A model generated the notes under the pieces. That model saw only the letters and a list, made by a program, of their open reading frames with translations, did no database searches and had not been told where the DNA came from. Positions 47,037-55,987 of a stretch of DNA of 64,000 nt are shown in pieces; positions within the stretch are counted from its first letter, which is position 1; every line of letters starts with the position of its first letter. Position numbers and translations under genes: made by a program. This stretch comes from Sporolactobacillus sp. THM7-4. GTDB lineage: Bacteria > Bacillota > Bacilli > Bacillales > Sporolactobacillaceae. The stretch covers positions 62,001-126,000 of the forward strand of contig NZ_SEMD01000006.1 of assembly GCF_004153165.1 (NCBI RefSeq), given 5' to 3'.

Positions 47037-49853
47037 ATGACACGCAGAAAGGAAAGAGTTTATCAGGAACTGGTCAGGCAATGCAGCAGGTGTGACAAGA
47101 AAACGCTCCTTGAGCGATCGGGTGTTTCTGCCGCGGAAATTGCTGCGAATCTGGATATGCTGAGAAGCAACGTCAGTTTGGAACTGAATAACCTGGTCCG
47201 GGAAAAACGGGTAATCAAGTTTGTCACCCGGCCGGTATTGTATATTCCGGCTGATCTTGTGGAACAGATATTTGGAAATGTGATTGATGCGTCTGTAGTG
47301 AAGGCACGCTCTCTGAACGATTTATTACATCAAAATAACGTTCAATCCAGACAACAGCTGTCCAGGGATCCGTTCAACCATTTAATCGGTGCTTCTCAAA
47401 GCCTGAAAACAAGCGTCATTCAGGCAAAAGCAGCAGTCGTCTACCCGCCTCACGGTCTGAACACTCTGATACTGGGGCCGACCGGATCCGGTAAGACTTT
47501 ATTTGCCCATATGATGCATAATTATGCCATGTACAAGAAGAGAATGGCTGAAGATTCACCGTTCATCGTCTTTAATTGTGCCGATTATTATAATAATTCG
47601 CAGCTTCTTTTAGGACAGCTGTTTGGCTATGTCAAGGGTGCGTTTACGGGTGCCGACAGTGATACAGACGGGTTAGTCGCGAAGGCAGATAAGGGCATTC
47701 TTTTTCTGGACGAGATTCACAGGCTCCCTCCTGAGGGCCAGGAAATGATTTTCTACTTTATGGACACCGGCAAATACAGCAAACTGGGTGAAACCGGATG
47801 CAAGCGGGAGTCACATGTACTCATTATCGGGGCGACCACTGCCGACCCGGAGTCGGCATTATTACAAACCTTTTTAAGACGTATTCCGGTTATGATTACT
47901 ATGCCAACGTTCAGCAGCAGGACGGCACTTGAAAAAGTCGAGCTGACGAAATTATTGCTCTCACACGAAGCCCAGCGTACAAACAATCAGTTTAAAGTCA
48001 GTGCTGATGTCATTCGGGCGTTAATAGGCAGTGTCAGTTTTGGCAATGTCGGTCAGCTAAAATCCAATGTTCAGTTGATTTGCGCCCGGGGCTTTCTGGA
48101 TAATTTTAACAGTGACTGTATTCAATTAGATGCCAGGACGCTGCCGCCCGAAATGAAGGAGGGGCTTTCCGCCATTTCGCGAAATGATCAGGAAAACAGC
48201 GAGATCAGTAAATATCTCCCCTCTACGATCCTGATTACGGGCAGACAGGATCGCCTGCTGACAGATGATGACAGCTATGAACCACCATTTGATATGTACA
48301 AAATTATTGCGGGAAAATACAACTTCTTATCCCTGGAAGGGCTGTCAACCAGGGATATAAAAGAATTCATATACAAAGACATTAAAGCTCATTTTAAGAG
48401 ATTTTATCAGCAGGCCAGGGGTAACGCACTGGAGACTCTTGTGGACAGCCATGTGCTGTCTCTTGCACCGAAAATAGAAGCGATATGTACCCGGCATCTC
48501 GGTCACGAGTTAAGCGAACAGTTTTTATCCTTTATTATGTTGCACCTGGATTCCTTTCTCCGGCATAAGCACCGCAAATTGACCGAGCTGCCAGATGAAA
48601 AGAAAAATATGATTTCGGTCAATTCAAATGAATATAGAGCGGCCTGTACAATCGGAAAACTGATTGTTGAAGAATTTAACGTACGGATACCTGAAATTGA
48701 AATTGTGTATATTGCTGTACTCCTTTCATCATCGGCCGAGTTGTCGCGCCGGAAAAACGTCGGAATCGTTGTTGCCGCGCATGGGGACAACGTAGCCAGT
48801 GCGATGGTTCGTGTCACCAAAGAGTTATTGGGCGACTACCCGATTATGGCAGTCGACATGCCGCTCAGTACGAGCTTCAAAGATATTTTTTCCGATCTGG
48901 TTCATGCTGTTCAGAAAATGAATCAGGGTGAAGGTGTGCTGATGATGGTCGACATGGGTTCCTTATATTATTTTGAAGAGAAAATAGCAGAATCGGCAAA
49001 GACACCGATACGTGTCATCGACATGGTCTCAACACCGCTGATTCTGGAAGCCGTGAAGAAAGCCAATTATTTACATCTTGATCTGAATTCAATCGTTGAA
49101 TCCCTCAGAATGGTTTATGATAACACGGAAACAGCAACGGGCACCGGAGACGGAGCGGACGAAAAAAAGAAAGCTATCCTGACAATATGTACAACGGGAA
49201 GCGGCACGGCACAGCGTATGAAAACAATCATCAGCGGATACATCCGCAATCTGACAAATGAAACCATCCGGATTATCCCGTTATCCATGGTAGGGCTGCA
49301 TGAGCAGGCGCAAAAGTTATTGGAAAAGTACCGGATCATCGCCAGTATCGGAGCGAAAGACCCGAAGCTGGAGGGGGTGCCTTATATAACCTTGCAGCAA
49401 TTTATCGGAGGCGACAGCGAGGATATTATCGAACAGGCGATTCAAAGGAAATGCATAACAACGAAAGAAAATCCGTCCAATGTTATTGTCAGAGGCATTT
49501 GTGAAGACAGCCTGCAGAATATGCTGATGTACCTGAATCCCAAAAAAGCCGTATCCGCTATTATTGATTTTAATGCAGCCTTGCAAAAGACATTGAACAT
49601 CCATTTAAAAAATGCCACACAAATCCGGATTATTATGCATCTGGCCTTTGCATTGGAACGAGAAATCACACATACACCGCTGAAATATACGGAAGCGGTC
49701 AGCCGGGACAAGGAAAATATCGCCTCCACCCTTTCCGTTCCCCTTGAGGTGATTCAATTTAAGCTGAATATCACGATGAGCCGGGGGGAAATTTTCTATT
49801 TAATTGATATGCTGGCAGACGAGCTGGGAAAAAGTGTGTTAGCGCCAATTTAA
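47037..49853 (+). CDS. levR: LevR-type sigma-54 activator with PTS regulation domains
   Basis: Transcription activator for the PTS operon downstream (938 residues, equal to Bacillus subtilis LevR as I recall it). An N-terminal helix-turn-helix (1-75) is followed by the sigma-54 AAA+ domain (about 115-370) with Walker A LGPTGSGKTLFA, a GAFTGA loop seen as YVKGAFTGADS, and FLDEIHRLPPEGQ. Then come a PRD (about 430-540), an EIIA-Man-like domain with IVVAAHGDNVASAM, an EIIB-like domain, and a C-terminal PRD. PTS phosphorylation of PRD and EII histidines likely controls it. ATG 47037 follows GGGAGGGAG. Confidence 0.93.
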   Translation: MTRRKERVYQELVRQCSRCDKKTLLERSGVSAAEIAANLDMLRSNVSLELNNLVREKRVIKFVTRPVLYIPADLVEQIFGNVIDASVVKARSLNDLLHQNNVQSRQQLSRDPFNHLIGASQSLKTSVIQAKAAVVYPPHGLNTLILGPTGSGKTLFAHMMHNYAMYKKRMAEDSPFIVFNCADYYNNSQLLLGQLFGYVKGAFTGADSDTDGLVAKADKGILFLDEIHRLPPEGQEMIFYFMDTGKYSKLGETGCKRESHVLIIGATTADPESALLQTFLRRIPVMITMPTFSSRTALEKVELTKLLLSHEAQRTNNQFKVSADVIRALIGSVSFGNVGQLKSNVQLICARGFLDNFNSDCIQLDARTLPPEMKEGLSAISRNDQENSEISKYLPSTILITGRQDRLLTDDDSYEPPFDMYKIIAGKYNFLSLEGLSTRDIKEFIYKDIKAHFKRFYQQARGNALETLVDSHVLSLAPKIEAICTRHLGHELSEQFLSFIMLHLDSFLRHKHRKLTELPDEKKNMISVNSNEYRAACTIGKLIVEEFNVRIPEIEIVYIAVLLSSSAELSRRKNVGIVVAAHGDNVASAMVRVTKELLGDYPIMAVDMPLSTSFKDIFSDLVHAVQKMNQGEGVLMMVDMGSLYYFEEKIAESAKTPIRVIDMVSTPLILEAVKKANYLHLDLNSIVESLRMVYDNTETATGTGDGADEKKKAILTICTTGSGTAQRMKTIISGYIRNLTNETIRIIPLSMVGLHEQAQKLLEKYRIIASIGAKDPKLEGVPYITLQQFIGGDSEDIIEQAIQRKCITTKENPSNVIVRGICEDSLQNMLMYLNPKKAVSAIIDFNAALQKTLNIHLKNATQIRIIMHLAFALEREITHTPLKYTEAVSRDKENIASTLSVPLEVIQFKLNITMSRGEIFYLIDMLADELGKSVLAPI

Positions 49854-49911
49854 GCAAAGGGCAGTGTGCCAAAAAATAAGCGGTGGTCATATAGTGAATC
49901 ATTTTAAGACG

Positions 49912-49945
49912 TACTGTTCCAAAAAATTTCTTCTACTGTTTCAAA
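49912..49945 (+). promoter_or_regulatory. Candidate upstream activating sequence
   Basis: Direct repeats TACTGTTCCAAA (49912-49923) and TACTGTTTCAAA (49934-49945) are offset by 22 bp, two helical turns, about 100-130 bases upstream of the sigma-54 start. They are the best candidate for LevR binding. Confidence 0.5.
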
Positions 49946-49965
49946 TCTGCAAACCGAAGTTACGT

Positions 49966-50005
49966 GATGCCATGAACGGATGTATTTTTCATGGCATCTT
50001 TTTTT
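49966..50005 (+). terminator. Intrinsic terminator after levR
   Basis: A perfect 10-bp stem GATGCCATGA/TCATGGCATC (49966-49975, 49989-49998) is followed by seven Ts. It lies between the activating repeats and the sigma-54 promoter. Confidence 0.85.
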
Positions 50006-50016
50006 AATACATAAAT

Positions 50017-50032
50017 TGGCACGAAAATTGCT
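50017..50032 (+). promoter_or_regulatory. Sigma-54 (-24/-12) promoter of the PTS operon
   Basis: TGGCAC-GAAAA-TTGCT matches the SigL/RpoN consensus TGGCAC-N5-TTGCW completely. Transcription should start near 50043, about 28 bases before the IIA gene. The activator is encoded just upstream. Confidence 0.92.
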
Positions 50033-50071
50033 TATATAAAAGTGAAGACGAGAGAGAAAGGAGGCGGAGAG

Positions 50072-50521
50072 ATGGTTGCCATTGTTGTTGCGACACATGG
50101 GAATCTTTCGGAGTCTCTGATTGAAACGGCCGGAATGATTTTCGGAAACATGGAAAATGTGGAACAGGTGACATTCAGACCTGGAGAAGGGATAGAAAAT
50201 CTTCTGGAGAAATACACGGCAATTACTGAGCGTTTTGATGACGATTCTGTACTGTTCCTTGTTGACCTTTTTGGTGGAAGCCCTTACAACGCGGCTGGCC
50301 GTTTTGTTGCCCGCCGGAAGAAGATGGATATCGTCACCGGCGTCAATTTGCCTATGCTTGTCGAAGTTCTGGGCAAAAGGCTGGGGGGAGGAACAATTGA
50401 AGAGTTAGTCCAGACAGCAAAACAGGCGGGGACAGAAGGAATTAAATCATTTCGGGATGTATTTGCTCAATTGAAGATGGCCAATAGTGCTAAAGAAGAT
50501 GAGGGAGATGAGTTAGGATGA
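50072..50521 (+). CDS. levD: PTS mannose-family EIIA component
   Basis: Accepts phosphate from HPr for the fructose/mannose-class PTS (149 residues). The phosphorylated histidine is in VVATHGNLSESL near residue 9, followed by FLVDLFGGSPYNAAGRF. ATG 50072 lies seven bases after AAAGGAGG (50057-50064). IIA is a separate protein, as in LevD of Bacillus subtilis. The last four bases overlap the IIB start. Sugar specificity, most likely fructose, is inferred from the levanase and LevR context. Confidence 0.92.
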   Translation: MVAIVVATHGNLSESLIETAGMIFGNMENVEQVTFRPGEGIENLLEKYTAITERFDDDSVLFLVDLFGGSPYNAAGRFVARRKKMDIVTGVNLPMLVEVLGKRLGGGTIEELVQTAKQAGTEGIKSFRDVFAQLKMANSAKEDEGDELG

Positions 50522-51009
50522 AGATTAAATTGTTACGGATTGATTCGCGCCTGATTCACGGTCAGGTGGCAAACAACTGGGTCAATCATGTCGGTGCGAG
50601 CACAATCATCGCTGCAAATGACAGCGCTGCCAAAGATGATTTGAGAAAAACACTTTTACTTCAGGTGGCTCCGGGTCGAACCAAGTCCTATGTCATGTCG
50701 ATCGCAAAGACCGCGCGCTGCTATAAGAACCCGACCTATAAAAACCTGGATGTTCTGATGGTTGTGGAAACGCCAAAAGATGTTCTTCGTTTGATGGATG
50801 AGGGAGTGGAAGTCACCCAGGTGAATGTTGGCGGAATCACTTTTAAAGAAGGGATGACATTGATCTCTGAGGCTGTTTCCGTCAGTCAGGAAGATGTGAA
50901 AGCCTTTCAGGAGCTTAACAGGCGCGGCGTTAAACTTGTTTTACAACAGCTGCCTAACACTCAGGCTTCTGATTTCATGGGCAGGCTGAGAAGTAAAGGC
51001 TTGATATAA
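50518..51009 (+). CDS. levE: PTS mannose-family EIIB component
   Basis: Transfers phosphate from IIA to the incoming sugar (163 residues). The phosphorylated histidine is in RIDSRLIHGQVANNW at residue 15, followed by AANDSAAKDDLRKTLL and a later VNVGGITFKEG. ATG 50518 overlaps the IIA stop (ATGA), so translation is coupled. Together with IIA, IIC and IID it forms a complete levDEFG-type system. Confidence 0.92.
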   Translation: MKIKLLRIDSRLIHGQVANNWVNHVGASTIIAANDSAAKDDLRKTLLLQVAPGRTKSYVMSIAKTARCYKNPTYKNLDVLMVVETPKDVLRLMDEGVEVTQVNVGGITFKEGMTLISEAVSVSQEDVKAFQELNRRGVKLVLQQLPNTQASDFMGRLRSKGLI

Positions 51010-51029
51010 ATCTGAAGGAGGAGAATACC

Positions 51030-51833
51030 ATGAACGCGATGCAATTTATTCTCGTTATACTTGTCTCATTAATATGCGGTATGGCCAGTGTCATGGATGA
51101 ACGTCAGTTCCACCGGCCAATCGTTGCTTGTACGCTTATCGGTCTTGTTCTGGGTGATCTTCATACCGGTATTATTCTGGGAGGCAGTCTTGAACTGATT
51201 GCCCTGGGCTGGATGAATGTCGGAGCAGCCATGGCTCCTGATGCAGCCCTTGCTTCTACCATTTCTTCAATCATTGTCATTGTCGGGCATCAATCGATTG
51301 GCGAAGGGATTGCTATTGCGGTTCCGCTCGCTGCTGCCGGCCAGGTATTAACCATCTTTGTACGAACCATAGCGGTCTTTTTCCAGCATCAGGCTGATCA
51401 CTTTGCTGCTCAGGCCAATTTTCGCGGTATTGAATGGTGCCATATAGGAGCGCTTTTCCTGCAGGGGCTTCGTGTAGCGATTCCAACCGGTGCCGTCGCT
51501 GCCATTGCCGGAACAAGTATCGTTAACAGCTGGCTGAACGCGATTCCTCCTGTTATTACACATGGTTTGCAGGTATCCGGCGGATTCATTGTCGTTGTCG
51601 GGTACGCCATGGTTATCAACATGATGAAAGCCCGTTCACTCATGCCGTTTTTCTTCATTGGTTTTACACTGGCCACTTTTGTAACCGGTATCAATCTTGT
51701 TGGGCTTGGGATTCTTGGCGCCTGTGCCGCCGTTGTCTATGTACAGCTTAATCCGGATTTCCATGATTCGATCAAGGCTCCTGCGGAAGCAGCTGCCAGT
51801 GCCGGAACGGAAGACGACGATATTTTAGGATAA
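51030..51833 (+). CDS. levF: PTS mannose-family EIIC component
   Basis: One of two membrane subunits forming the sugar channel (267 residues). Several hydrophobic helices are visible, with MDERQFHRPIVACTLIGLVLGDLHTGIILGGSLELIALGWMNVGAAMAPDAALAS as the family signature region near residues 20-75. GGAGGAG precedes ATG 51030. The C-terminal tail is acidic. Confidence 0.93.
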   Translation: MNAMQFILVILVSLICGMASVMDERQFHRPIVACTLIGLVLGDLHTGIILGGSLELIALGWMNVGAAMAPDAALASTISSIIVIVGHQSIGEGIAIAVPLAAAGQVLTIFVRTIAVFFQHQADHFAAQANFRGIEWCHIGALFLQGLRVAIPTGAVAAIAGTSIVNSWLNAIPPVITHGLQVSGGFIVVVGYAMVINMMKARSLMPFFFIGFTLATFVTGINLVGLGILGACAAVVYVQLNPDFHDSIKAPAEAAASAGTEDDDILG

Positions 51834-51846
51834 GGAGGGCATGAAA

Positions 51847-52692
51847 ATGACAGAATCAAAAGAAATAAAAAAAGTTGAGCCGTTAACGAGAAAAGACATG
51901 TGGAACACATACTTGCGCAGTACGTTTATGTTAGGCTCTTTCAATTTTGAACGGATGCAGGCGATCGGATTTTGCGTGACAATGATACCGGCAATTAAGC
52001 GCTTTTACCACAGGAAAGAAGATCAGGCTGCCGCATTGAAACGTCACCTGGAATTCTTTAACACGACACCATGGCCGGCATCAGCCATATTCGGTGTGAC
52101 CGCAGCCATGGAACAGAAAAAAGCGGCCGGCGGTGATATTGACGAAGCGGCAATTACGAACGTGAAAGTCGGGCTGATGGGGCCCCTTGCCGGTATCGGC
52201 GATCCGATTTACTGGGGAACGGCACGTCCGATCCTGGCGGCGCTGGGCGCTTCTCTGGCTCTGAGCGGCAGTATTCTTGGACCGTTACTGTTTTTCTTCG
52301 GAATCAATATTATCCGAATACTGACCAGATGGTATGGGTTTAAGGTAGGCTACAAACAAGGGACAGATATTGTTCATGACGTTGCCGGAAACCGGCTGAA
52401 AAAACTGACGCAAATGGCTTCCGTTCTTGGATTGTTTGTCATGGGTTCTCTCGTCTCTAAATGGACCAGTATTAAAATGCCGCTCGTTCTTGTGTCTTAC
52501 AAACAAGCCGGTCACGTTGTCAGTACATCATTACAAAACATTCTGGACTCACTGCTTCCCGGGCTCGTCGCCCTGCTGATGACGTTTGCCTGCATGTGGC
52601 TTTTGAAACGTAATGTCAATGCGATATGGATAATCTTCGGTATGTTTGTTGTCGGTATTCTCGGCTATTGGGCCGGCATCTTCGGACTCTAA
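51847..52692 (+). CDS. levG: PTS mannose-family EIID component
   Basis: Second membrane subunit, specific to the mannose PTS family (281 residues). The family pattern is LRSTFMLGSFNFERMQAIGFCVTMIPAIKRFY, then FFNTTPWPASAIFGVTAAMEQ and LMGPLAGIGDPIYWGTARPILAALG. ATG 51847 is preferred to 51841 because AAGGAGGG lies seven bases upstream of it. A terminator-like hairpin follows the stop. Confidence 0.93.
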   Translation: MTESKEIKKVEPLTRKDMWNTYLRSTFMLGSFNFERMQAIGFCVTMIPAIKRFYHRKEDQAAALKRHLEFFNTTPWPASAIFGVTAAMEQKKAAGGDIDEAAITNVKVGLMGPLAGIGDPIYWGTARPILAALGASLALSGSILGPLLFFFGINIIRILTRWYGFKVGYKQGTDIVHDVAGNRLKKLTQMASVLGLFVMGSLVSKWTSIKMPLVLVSYKQAGHVVSTSLQNILDSLLPGLVALLMTFACMWLLKRNVNAIWIIFGMFVVGILGYWAGIFGL

Positions 52693-52705
52693 TCTTAAAT
52701 TCCTC

Positions 52706-52754
52706 AAAAGGTACACTTGTTCACAGTCAAAACGGACCTGTGTGCCTTTTTTTT
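52706..52754 (+). terminator. Terminator after the PTS genes
   Basis: AAAAGGTACAC (52706-52716) pairs with 52740-52750 through one G-U pair, followed by Ts. It should reduce expression of the membrane protein and levanase downstream relative to the PTS, unless they have another promoter. Confidence 0.75.
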
Positions 52755-52778
52755 CAGGAGATTAAAGGAGTGACACCA

Positions 52779-53162
52779 ATGTTAAACAATTTACGGGCTT
52801 TTATCAGAGGGAATCGTCAGGACAGAGATGAAGGCTACATCATCAGTTCCTCGAAATGGGTGACGGGACTCATGGTTGTCGGAATCTTTCTTTATAATCT
52901 AACCGGCGGCTGGGGAACGGTCGTTGCCTTGTCACTGGCTGTTGCCCTTCTCATTGGACGCTACCTGCTTGTCAGACAGGCAACCGGGGATTTTCGTGAT
53001 ATGCATCATGCAAAGAAATGCTATGGCCAAACTAAAAATAAAGATTATCTCCGCTTCATCAAAGCGCGCGGCGAACAAATGCTGAACGACAACAAAGTGC
53101 TGACTCAGTCAGCCAAAGCAGAAATTCAATCATTGATCGGATTTGCAGATAAGTATATTTAG
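52779..53162 (+). CDS. Unrecognised membrane protein between the PTS and the levanase
   Basis: I do not recognise this 127-residue protein. It has a polar N-terminus (MLNNLRAFIRGNRQDRDEG), two hydrophobic segments at about 28-43 and 48-65 (VTGLMVVGIFLYNLTGG; TVVALSLAVALLIGRYLLV), and a charged C-terminal half of about 60 residues with KCYGQTKNKDYLRFIKARGEQ, probably helical. AAAGGAG lies eight bases before ATG 52779. It does not look like the DUF956/ManO protein that follows many mannose PTS operons. Position suggests a role in fructan use, but this is context only. Confidence 0.8.
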   Translation: MLNNLRAFIRGNRQDRDEGYIISSSKWVTGLMVVGIFLYNLTGGWGTVVALSLAVALLIGRYLLVRQATGDFRDMHHAKKCYGQTKNKDYLRFIKARGEQMLNDNKVLTQSAKAEIQSLIGFADKYI

Positions 53163-53251
53163 TTATGGTATGTGGCAGATCATGGATCCTGTTTTCAGAA
53201 TAGACCAGTATTTTGATCACTTGCAATCTAATAATAGGGTGGTGCTACTTT

Positions 53252-55819
53252 GTGATCATTCATTTTATACGTAAGACAGTTCAATGCACAAGATGCTTAT
53301 TTGCCCATAGAAAATTAGCAATTGCTGTCATTATAGCAGCAGTGATGGTTATCTCACTTACTGCTGTGAACCGTGCCGGGGCGGATAGCAGCACTTACAA
53401 GGAAACTTACCGTCCTCAGTTCCATTTTTCTCCTGCGAAAAACTGGATGAATGATCCAAACGGACTTGTTTACTACCGGGGCGAATACCACCTTTTTTTC
53501 CAGTACAATCCATCGGGTAATACTTGGGGAAATATGTCCTGGGGGCACGCAGTGAGCCGTGATTTGGTGCACTGGAGAGAACTTCCAGTTGCCATCCCTC
53601 AGGATGAACACGAGATGGTTTTTTCTGGCAGTATTGTAATCGATACCAGGAACACGACAGGTTTTGGCCGTCCTGGGAAACCGGCTATGGTCGCGATCTA
53701 CACAAGCAACGACAAGGCTTCCGGCAAGCAGTCGCAATCACTGGCGTACAGCTTAGATAACGGACGGACTTTTACTAAGTATACCGGCAATCCGGTACTC
53801 GATATCGGTTCAAATAATTTCCGAGATCCAAAGGTATTTTGGTATGAGCCCGGTCATGAGTGGCTGATGACCGTGGCCTTGTCGGACCAGCATAAGGTCA
53901 GTTTCTATAGTTCAACTGACCTCAGGCATTGGAAACACCTCAGCAATTTCGGCCCTGCCGGAGCAATCGGCGGTCAGTGGGAGTGTCCTGACTTGTTTTC
54001 GATGGCAGATCCTGAACACCCGGGTAAGGAGAAATGGGTTCTCATTATTAATCTGAATCCGGGCGGAATTGCCGGCGGTTCCGGAGCCCAATATTTTACA
54101 GGCGATTTTGACGGCAAAACTTTCACTTCTGATGATAAGCCATACGCACCGCCGGGCGGCGAATCATTGGGCAATTTTGATGATGGCACATTTAATGGTT
54201 GGACTGTAACCGGAAATGCCTTCGGCAATGCTCCTTCGACAGGCAGCCTTCCCGGACAGATGCCCGTCACCGGCTGGAGCGGTGCAGGGTTTATTAATAG
54301 CTTTAATGGCGGTGACAGATCGACTGGGAAAATGACTTCACCTTCATTCACAATCGACAAGGATTATATCAACTTCCTGGTGGGCGGTGGTAACAATCCC
54401 TACGTTTCCGGTTCTGTGCCGGCAGGGACAATTCCCGATGGAACACTATTTGCAGACTTTAAAGGTAGCTCATATGGAGACGGCTGGACGGCCACCGGTT
54501 CCTTCGCAAATTCGGGGCCAACGACTGAGACTCTGCCCGGCCAGATCGGTCCGAAGGTTCTTGATACTTATACACCTGATGGTGACCCCGGCGAAGGTAC
54601 GATTACCTCGCCGACCTTCACCATCACCAGTAAGTATATCGATCTTCAAGTGGCAGGCGGCAAGCACCCGAATGATCAGCCGAATCCAACTGCTGTTAAC
54701 CTCATAGTTGACGGCAAGGTTGTTGCCTCGGCCACAGGCAATGGCAGTGGAGAGCTGAACTGGAAATCCTGGGATGTAGCATCTTACACCGGCGAACAGG
54801 CTCAGATCCAGGTCGTCGACCAAAACAACGGTAATACCGGCTGGGGCCATATTATGGTCGGTAATATTATTTTCTCAGATCAACAAGCATCGGAATGGGC
54901 GAAGGACACATCAGTCAAGTTAATTGTTAATGGCGAGGTCCAACGTCAAAGTACCGGACAAAACAGTGAAAATCTTGATTGGACCAATTGGAACGTTCAC
55001 GACTTTATCGGCAAGACTGCTCGCATTGAGATATCCGACAATGGTACCGGCGGTTGGGGTCATATCCTTGCGGATCAATTTACCCTGGCAAATAAACCGG
55101 CAGTGTCCAGCAGCCAGCGTGCTCATTGGGTCGACTTCGGAACAGATAACTATGCAGTCAATACTTTTAATCACGTACCTGGAAATAAACGCATCATGAT
55201 CGGCTGGATGAACAACTGGCAGTACGGCGAGTCTATTCCAACGTCACCGTGGCGCAGCGCGATGACCGTGCCTCGAGAATTGAAACTCCAGGAAAATAAC
55301 GGCCAATTGCAGTTGGTACAGAAACCCATTAAACAACTAAACGAATTACGCAGAGGGCGTACGGTCCATCTCGAGAACTTTAAAATTCCGGATCGAACCA
55401 TTACTCTGCCAGCACGAGGGAGTTCCCTGAATATCAATGCTGTTTTCGCTTCGGGCACTGCAAAAACTTACGGTCTCAAGATAAGGACCGGAGAGGGTCA
55501 GGAGACGATCATCGGCTACGACAAAAAGGCTGGAGAAGTATATATTGATCGGACGAATTCCGGCAATGTCGGTTTCAGCCCTGATTTCCCCGGAATACAA
55601 CGGGCACCACTTACTGAAAGCAATGGCAAAATAAAACTCAAAATTCTCGTTGACTGGTCCTCTGTTGAAGTATTTGCCATGAACGGCAAGGTCGTTTTGA
55701 CTGATCAGATTTTTCCGGATCCCGGCAGTAATGGAATTGCAGCTTTTGCCAATGACGGGACGGCAGACCTGTTGTCGCTTACTGTGAACCCAATGCAATC
55801 GGCCTGGGGAGATCGCTGA
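53252..55819 (+). CDS. sacC: Secreted GH32 levanase with nested inserted domains
   Basis: Predicted to hydrolyse levan or inulin outside the cell (855 residues). The signal peptide has a hydrophobic core at about 27-42 and ends near AGADSS. The GH32 propeller starts at about residue 50: the nucleophile is in WMNDPNG (about 65-71), the RDP motif in FRDPKVFWYE (about 190), and the acid/base glutamate in WECPDLF (about 244). Residues about 305-622 are an insertion of two related modules; the propeller resumes at HWVDFGTDNYAV, and the GH32 C-terminal beta-sandwich follows (SSVEVF near 805). GTG 53252 follows AGGGTGG. Fructose released would feed the PTS upstream. Confidence 0.93.
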   Translation: MIIHFIRKTVQCTRCLFAHRKLAIAVIIAAVMVISLTAVNRAGADSSTYKETYRPQFHFSPAKNWMNDPNGLVYYRGEYHLFFQYNPSGNTWGNMSWGHAVSRDLVHWRELPVAIPQDEHEMVFSGSIVIDTRNTTGFGRPGKPAMVAIYTSNDKASGKQSQSLAYSLDNGRTFTKYTGNPVLDIGSNNFRDPKVFWYEPGHEWLMTVALSDQHKVSFYSSTDLRHWKHLSNFGPAGAIGGQWECPDLFSMADPEHPGKEKWVLIINLNPGGIAGGSGAQYFTGDFDGKTFTSDDKPYAPPGGESLGNFDDGTFNGWTVTGNAFGNAPSTGSLPGQMPVTGWSGAGFINSFNGGDRSTGKMTSPSFTIDKDYINFLVGGGNNPYVSGSVPAGTIPDGTLFADFKGSSYGDGWTATGSFANSGPTTETLPGQIGPKVLDTYTPDGDPGEGTITSPTFTITSKYIDLQVAGGKHPNDQPNPTAVNLIVDGKVVASATGNGSGELNWKSWDVASYTGEQAQIQVVDQNNGNTGWGHIMVGNIIFSDQQASEWAKDTSVKLIVNGEVQRQSTGQNSENLDWTNWNVHDFIGKTARIEISDNGTGGWGHILADQFTLANKPAVSSSQRAHWVDFGTDNYAVNTFNHVPGNKRIMIGWMNNWQYGESIPTSPWRSAMTVPRELKLQENNGQLQLVQKPIKQLNELRRGRTVHLENFKIPDRTITLPARGSSLNINAVFASGTAKTYGLKIRTGEGQETIIGYDKKAGEVYIDRTNSGNVGFSPDFPGIQRAPLTESNGKIKLKILVDWSSVEVFAMNGKVVLTDQIFPDPGSNGIAAFANDGTADLLSLTVNPMQSAWGDR

Positions 55820-55870
55820 AATCACTTATATACAAAGAAATTCAAATAACGCTGCTCGTCCAGCTCAGAT

Positions 55871-55895
55871 GGCCTCGCCTGGCGGGGCTTTCTTT
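55871..55895 (+). terminator. Intrinsic terminator after the levanase
   Basis: GCCTCGC (55872-55878) pairs with GCGGGGC (55882-55888) through one G-U pair, loop CTG, then TTTCTTT. Confidence 0.65.
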
Positions 55896-55921
55896 ATGGG
55901 CAAATCCGCATGGCAGATCCG

Positions 55922-55952
55922 GTCTATTTATGTGAAGCGGCTCGTATACATG
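55922..55952 (+). promoter_or_regulatory. Possible SigE promoter of gerM
   Basis: GTCTATT (55922-55928) and TATACATG (55945-55952), spaced 16 bp, resemble SigE boxes imperfectly. Confidence 0.3.
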
Positions 55953-55987
55953 GTAGTACAACCCATAGGGATCAGGGAGGGTATGCT

